DNA from: Pseudolysinimonas kribbensis
Lineage (GTDB): Bacteria > Actinomycetota > Actinomycetes > Actinomycetales > Microbacteriaceae
Assembly (NCBI RefSeq): GCF_030161895.1
Contig: NZ_BSVB01000001.1
Coordinates: 248,001 to 312,000, forward strand
DNA: 64,000 bases
Direction of reading: 5' to 3'
Shown piece by piece: positions 59,770 through 64,000 of the stretch (within the stretch, counting starts at the first letter, position 1; every line of letters begins with the position of its first letter). Made by a program: the position numbers and the translations under genes. Under the pieces are notes generated by a model. That model saw only the letters and a list, made by a program, of their open reading frames with translations. It was not told the origin of the DNA and made no database searches.

Positions 59770-61287
59770 TCACGGCTGGGGTGCGCCGACCCGCAGGGCG
59801 GGCAGCCCGATCGACACGGGGCCGGCCGGTGCGCCGTGACCGTGACCGTGGTCGGACCCGGCGTGCGGATCGAGCGCGAGCGCCTGCGCACGATCCCACG
59901 CATCGCCCGCGCATGTGCGGCGAACGGGGAGGCGGTCGCCGGCGGGGCCGGCGATGAGGAAGTGCGGGGCCGCTCGTGTGACGACCGCGCTCACCACATC
60001 GCCCGGACGCGGCTGCTCGTTGCCGGCCGGGAGGTCGACGTGGACGAGGCGGTTGTCCTCCGCGCGGCCCGAGATGCGAGCGGTGACGCCGTCGCGTCGA
60101 CCCTCGTTCGGAGCGACGAGCACCTCGATCGCGGTGCCGACCAGCTGCTGCGCCTCGTCGCCCGAGATGCGCTCCTGCAACGCCGTGAGGCGCTCGTAGC
60201 GCTCCTGCACGACCTCCTTCGGCACCTGGTCGTCCATGGTCGCGGCCGGCGTTCCCGGACGGATCGAGTACTGGAAGGTGAAGGCGGAGGCGAAACGGGC
60301 CTGCTCGACGACGCGAAGCGTCTCGTCGAAGTCCTCCTCGGTCTCACCGGGGAATCCGACGATGATGTCGGTCGAGATCGCCGCGTGCGGGATGCGCTCA
60401 CGCACTCCGTCGAGGATGCGCAGGAACCGTTCCGAGCGGTACGAGCGGCGCATCGCACGCAGGATCCGGTCGGAGCCGGACTGCAGCGGCATGTGCAGCT
60501 GCGGCATGACGTTGGGCGTCTCGGCCATCGCCTCGATGACGTCGTCGGTGAACGCCGCCGGGTGCGGGCTTGTGAACCGGACGCGCTCGAGCCCTTCGAT
60601 CTCGCCCGTCGCCCGCAGCAGCTTGCCGAACGCGAGGCGGTCTCCGAACTCGACGCCGTAGGAGTTCACGTTCTGGCCCAGCAGCGTGACCTCGATCGCG
60701 CCGTCGTCGACCAGCATCCGGATCTCCGACAGGATGTCGCCCGGCCGACGGTCGCGCTCCTTGCCCCGCAGCGACGGGACGATGCAGAAGGTGCAGGTGT
60801 TGTTGCAGCCGACCGAGATCGACACCCAGCCGCTCGCCACGGACTCCCGCCGGGTCGGCAGCGTCGAGGGGAAGACCTCGAGGGCCTCGAGGATCTCGAG
60901 CTGCGCCTCCTCGTTGTGCCGTGCGCGCTCCAGCAGGGTCGGAAGGGACCCCATGTTATGCGTGCCGAAGACGACGTCGACCCAGGGCGCCTTCTGGAGG
61001 ATGACGCCCTTGTCCTTCTGGGCGAGGCAGCCGCCGACGGCGATCTGCATGCCCTCATGCTCGCGCTTGGTCGAGGCGAGGTGGCCCAGCGTGCCGTAGA
61101 GCTTGTTGTCGGCGTTCTCACGTACGGCGCAGGTGTTGATCACGACGATGTCGGCGGGTGCACCCACGGCGCGCACGTACCCGGCCGCCTCCAGCGAGCC
61201 CGAGAGCCGCTCGGAGTCGTGCACGTTCATCTGGCACCCGAAGGTGCGCACCTCGTAGGTGCGCGGCTGCGCGGTGACGTCGCTCAT
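59770..61287 (-). CDS. miaB: tRNA-2-methylthio-N6-isopentenyladenosine37 synthase MiaB
   Basis: Radical-SAM methylthiotransferase. N-terminal cluster domain ([16 protein letters not shown] and two further cysteines), radical-SAM motif [16 protein letters not shown], then a TRAM domain ([20 protein letters not shown]). 505 residues. An unusual His/Gly-rich tail ([10 protein letters not shown]) follows the TRAM domain. The start ATG 61285-61287 abuts a 27-base palindrome; GGGAGG lies just before the palindrome. Confidence 0.96.
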   Translation of the reverse strand: MSDVTAQPRTYEVRTFGCQMNVHDSERLSGSLEAAGYVRAVGAPADIVVINTCAVRENADNKLYGTLGHLASTKREHEGMQIAVGGCLAQKDKGVILQKAPWVDVVFGTHNMGSLPTLLERARHNEEAQLEILEALEVFPSTLPTRRESVASGWVSISVGCNNTCTFCIVPSLRGKERDRRPGDILSEIRMLVDDGAIEVTLLGQNVNSYGVEFGDRLAFGKLLRATGEIEGLERVRFTSPHPAAFTDDVIEAMAETPNVMPQLHMPLQSGSDRILRAMRRSYRSERFLRILDGVRERIPHAAISTDIIVGFPGETEEDFDETLRVVEQARFASAFTFQYSIRPGTPAATMDDQVPKEVVQERYERLTALQERISGDEAQQLVGTAIEVLVAPNEGRRDGVTARISGRAEDNRLVHVDLPAGNEQPRPGDVVSAVVTRAAPHFLIAGPAGDRLPVRRTCAGDAWDRAQALALDPHAGSDHGHGHGAPAGPVSIGLPALRVGAPQP

Positions 61288-61314
61288 GGTGCGAGAAGTC
61301 TACGTTCTCGCACC
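61288..61314 (-). promoter_or_regulatory. Palindrome abutting the miaB start codon
   Basis: Perfect 10-bp arms GGTGCGAGAA and TTCTCGCACC with a 7-base centre carrying TAGACT (minus strand, 61297-61302). In read-through RNA from recX the hairpin would sit between GGGAGG and the AUG; for a local promoter it would be an operator on the -10. Same layout as before parA. Confidence 0.55.
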
Positions 61315-61327
61315 TCCCGGTCTCGTG

Positions 61328-61971
61328 CTACTGGAACCGCACGCGCGACGCGGGGTGCTCGGCAGCGCCGCGTCGACCGCGGCGCGCAGGGTGCTGCCGC
61401 TGTAGCCGCGGCGCATGAGATAGCCGCTCAGCCGGCGGACGGCGGTCTCGCGGTCGTAGCCGCGCAGCTGCCCCGCGCGCTTCACCGCGATCTCCCGGGC
61501 CCGGGCCAGCTCGTCGCCCGTCTCGATCAGCTCGAGGGCGTACTCGATCGCCGCCGGGGCGAGCAGCCGACGGGTGAGCTCCGCCGCGACGGCCGACCGG
61601 CCATAGCCCTTGCGCTCCTGGAGGATGCCGACGAGGTTCTGCGCGAGCGCCATGTCGTCGATGAGCCCCGACGCCTCGAGCCGCTCGATCTCGGCGGTGA
61701 TGCTCTCCTCGCTCAGCTCGCGCGAGCGGAGGGTGCGCTCGATCTCGCGCTTCGACATGCCGCGCCTGGCCAGCGCGTGCAGCGACACGTTGTGCGCGCG
61801 GGTCGCATCCACGGCCGCCGCGACGTCGGGGGCGGGCTCGTCGTGCAGGGCGAGCCGCGCCGGCACCGGGGCCGGCCGGACCGGCGCGGCGGCTCGGGTG
61901 GTGCGCTCCGGCGGCGGCTGCACGCCGGGCAGATATGTGACGGGCGCGATCCCGTCGCCGGAGCGCTCCAT
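61328..61971 (-). CDS. recX: RecX regulator, frame broken at the C-terminus
   Basis: Limits RecA filament growth. Helical RecX repeats: SLHALARRGMSKREIERTL, GLIDDMALAQNLVGIL and LRGYDRETAVRRLSGYLMRRGYS. The last residues (ASRVRFQ) are in another frame; one base at 61352-61355 restores the stop at 61328. About 214 residues, with a Pro-rich N-terminal extension. ATG 61969-61971 lies 2 bases after the recA stop. Confidence 0.92.
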
Positions 61972-61973
61972 GA

Positions 61974-63050
<1,077 letters not shown>

Positions 63051-63233
63051 TGCGGTCTCCTTCTGCGTCGTGTGCTGCGGCCCATCGGCTGCCGTTCCTG
63101 ACCGGACCGATGAAGCAGGGTCCGAGCTCTCCCGGCAGGGCTTTCGTCGTGGACGCTACGCCCGGGGTCCGACATCGCGTCGAATCGACAGGCGGAACGG
63201 CTCACAACTCGCGTTCGAAGAACGCTGTGAAGG

Positions 63234-63262
63234 AGACTACGCCGAGTCGAACAGATCTTCGA
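63234..63262 (-). promoter_or_regulatory. recA promoter with LexA box
   Basis: LexA box at 63247-63262 (plus strand TCGAACAGATCTTCGA, one mismatch to consensus). On the minus strand TCGAAG (63257-63262), 17 bases, TAGTCT (63234-63239) is the best promoter, with the -35 inside the box. Implies a leader of about 175 bases before the recA ATG; it holds a small palindrome, GCGTTC-GAA-GAACGC (63211-63225), and no gene. Confidence 0.78.
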
Positions 63263-63296
63263 GAGGTCGGCGATCCGGCGTGTCGCCGCCCGTGTC

Positions 63297-63521
63297 TCAG
63301 GCGTCCCGCGGATCCGGTCGCCCGGCCCCGTACCATCGCGCCGGCGGCACGCCCTCGGCGCGGCACAGCGCGAGCCACACGTCGCGTGCCGGCACGCCCG
63401 CGGCCAGCGCCTCGTCCGCGGTCCGGTTGCCGAGGGCGACCACGACCGTGTCGCGCAGCAGCACGGGGGCCATCCGGCCGAACTCGTCGTCGACCGCTCG
63501 GCGGAACTCGGTGAGCTTCAT
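63297..63521 (-). CDS. DUF3046 protein
   Basis: 74 residues: MKLTEFRRAVDDEFG start, then LLRDTVVVALGNRTADEAL, VWLALCRAEGVPPARWYGAG. This is the DUF3046 pattern, found next to recA in many Actinobacteria. ATG 63519-63521; another ATG four codons upstream is possible. Upstream gene is a ClgR-type regulator; a strong terminator lies between. Function unknown. Confidence 0.9.
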   Translation of the reverse strand: MKLTEFRRAVDDEFGRMAPVLLRDTVVVALGNRTADEALAAGVPARDVWLALCRAEGVPPARWYGAGRPDPRDA

Positions 63522-63543
63522 CGCACCCATCCTCATGCACACA

Positions 63544-63576
63544 CGAGTGCCCCGGCCGCGCGGGCCGGGGCACTCG
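63544..63576 (-). terminator. Terminator after the ClgR-type gene
   Basis: Perfect 14-bp stem CGAGTGCCCCGGCC and complement (63544-63557, 63563-63576), 5-base loop, 15 bases after the stop of the regulator gene, followed by TGTGTG in the sense strand. Confidence 0.85.
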
Positions 63577-63591
63577 GATGCTTCGAAAGAC

Positions 63592-63900
63592 CTAGCGGAC
63601 CGCGAGATCCGCGTCGAACTCGGCCATGAGCTCGTCGGGCAGCACGTCCGGGACGGTGCTGACGCCTTCAACCACGGCGAGACGGTCGCCCACCTCGCGC
63701 ATGATGACCGAGATCGGGGTGTCGAGCGCATCGGCCACCGATGCGAGGATCTCGGAGCTGGCCTCCTTCTGACCGCGCTCGACCTCGCTCAGATACCCGA
63801 GCGCGACGCTCGCCCTGCCGGCCACCTGACGCAAGGTCATGGCCTTCTGCAGTCGGAAATCACGGAGGACGTCGCCGATCTCCTGTCGGACCAGAACCAT
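63592..63900 (-). CDS. clgR: ClgR-type XRE-family transcriptional regulator
   Basis: 102 residues. LVRQEIGDVLRDFRLQKAMTLRQVAGRASVALGYLSEVERG is a Cro/CI helix-turn-helix highly typical of ClgR, which activates Clp protease genes and others in Actinobacteria. ATG 63898-63900 with GGAGGG 7 bases upstream; the frame is open further upstream but without a better site. clgR near recA-recX is known from corynebacteria. The remaining ~100 bases to the window end hold no clear gene. Confidence 0.88.
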   Translation of the reverse strand: MVLVRQEIGDVLRDFRLQKAMTLRQVAGRASVALGYLSEVERGQKEASSEILASVADALDTPISVIMREVGDRLAVVEGVSTVPDVLPDELMAEFDADLAVR

Positions 63901-64000
63901 GGTGTGCCCTCCTTCTGTCGCTTCGACCGGGTTGGCCACCTTACGCCATCCGGTACACGAACTCTAAGTCGTGCGGCCTGCGGAGCCCCTGTGACGACAC

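Overview
The window is high-GC, densely packed chromosomal DNA from an actinobacterium, most likely in or near the family Microbacteriaceae. The evidence is the DUF222/HNH protein at the left edge, the actinobacterial 16S/23S/5S operon, the gene order, many leaderless-type starts (TANNNT about 6 nt before GTG/ATG), and LexA boxes of the TCGAAC-N4-GTTCGA type. No phage, insertion sequence, CRISPR array, tRNA gene or secondary-metabolite cluster was found. Nearly everything is core genome.

Layout. (1) 1-17.8 kb, minus strand: der-cmk-tyrA-rluB-scpB-scpA-parA-xerD-nudix-pyrG-recN-nadK-tlyA-small protein-HAD phosphatase-TPR protein. This is the block known from Mycobacterium tuberculosis around Rv1691-Rv1713. 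(2) 17.8-23.6 kb: one rrn operon (16S-23S-5S, minus strand) with promoter, boxA-like leaders, a 23S processing stem and a strong terminator, placed between the TPR gene and tyrS. (3) 23.6-31.1 kb: Pro-rich membrane protein, tyrS, DUF2207, DUF817, a SatD-like regulator with a membrane partner, mpg. (4) 31.1-39.2 kb: the arginine operon argCJBDFGH, without argR at its usual place between argF and argG, and with an Arg-rich short ORF in front of argC. (5) 39.3-48.4 kb: pheST, a glycosyltransferase, a SpoU methyltransferase, small proteins, infC-rpmI-rplT, DUF1844, an SseB-like protein. (6) 48.4-51.5 kb: hisC-hisB-hisH-hisA. (7) 51.5-64 kb: SOS and tRNA-modification genes: a LysM protein divergent from lexA over three LexA boxes, a hydrolase, a MetE-like protein, hflX, a methyltransferase, a phosphotransferase, dapF-miaA-miaB, recX-recA with a LexA box, DUF3046 and a ClgR-type regulator.

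Twenty-one otherwise well-conserved genes (including pheS, tyrS, pyrG, lexA, argC and recN) have their frame broken. The 26 breaks inferred are each explained by one missing G or C, nearly always in a short G/C run. I read this as consensus under-calling of G/C homopolymers, not biology, and annotate these genes at full length with the break noted.

Best leads: a three-copy, two-hairpin intergenic element with compensatory stem changes, lying at 3' ends of genes; long hairpins that begin at stop codons (xerD, argF); palindromes centred on TAGACT -10 elements that abut the start codons of parA and miaB; the argR-less arg operon with an Arg-rich leaderless leader ORF; infC with an apparent AUC start; and a hexanucleotide repeat that encodes a (VI)n membrane segment.
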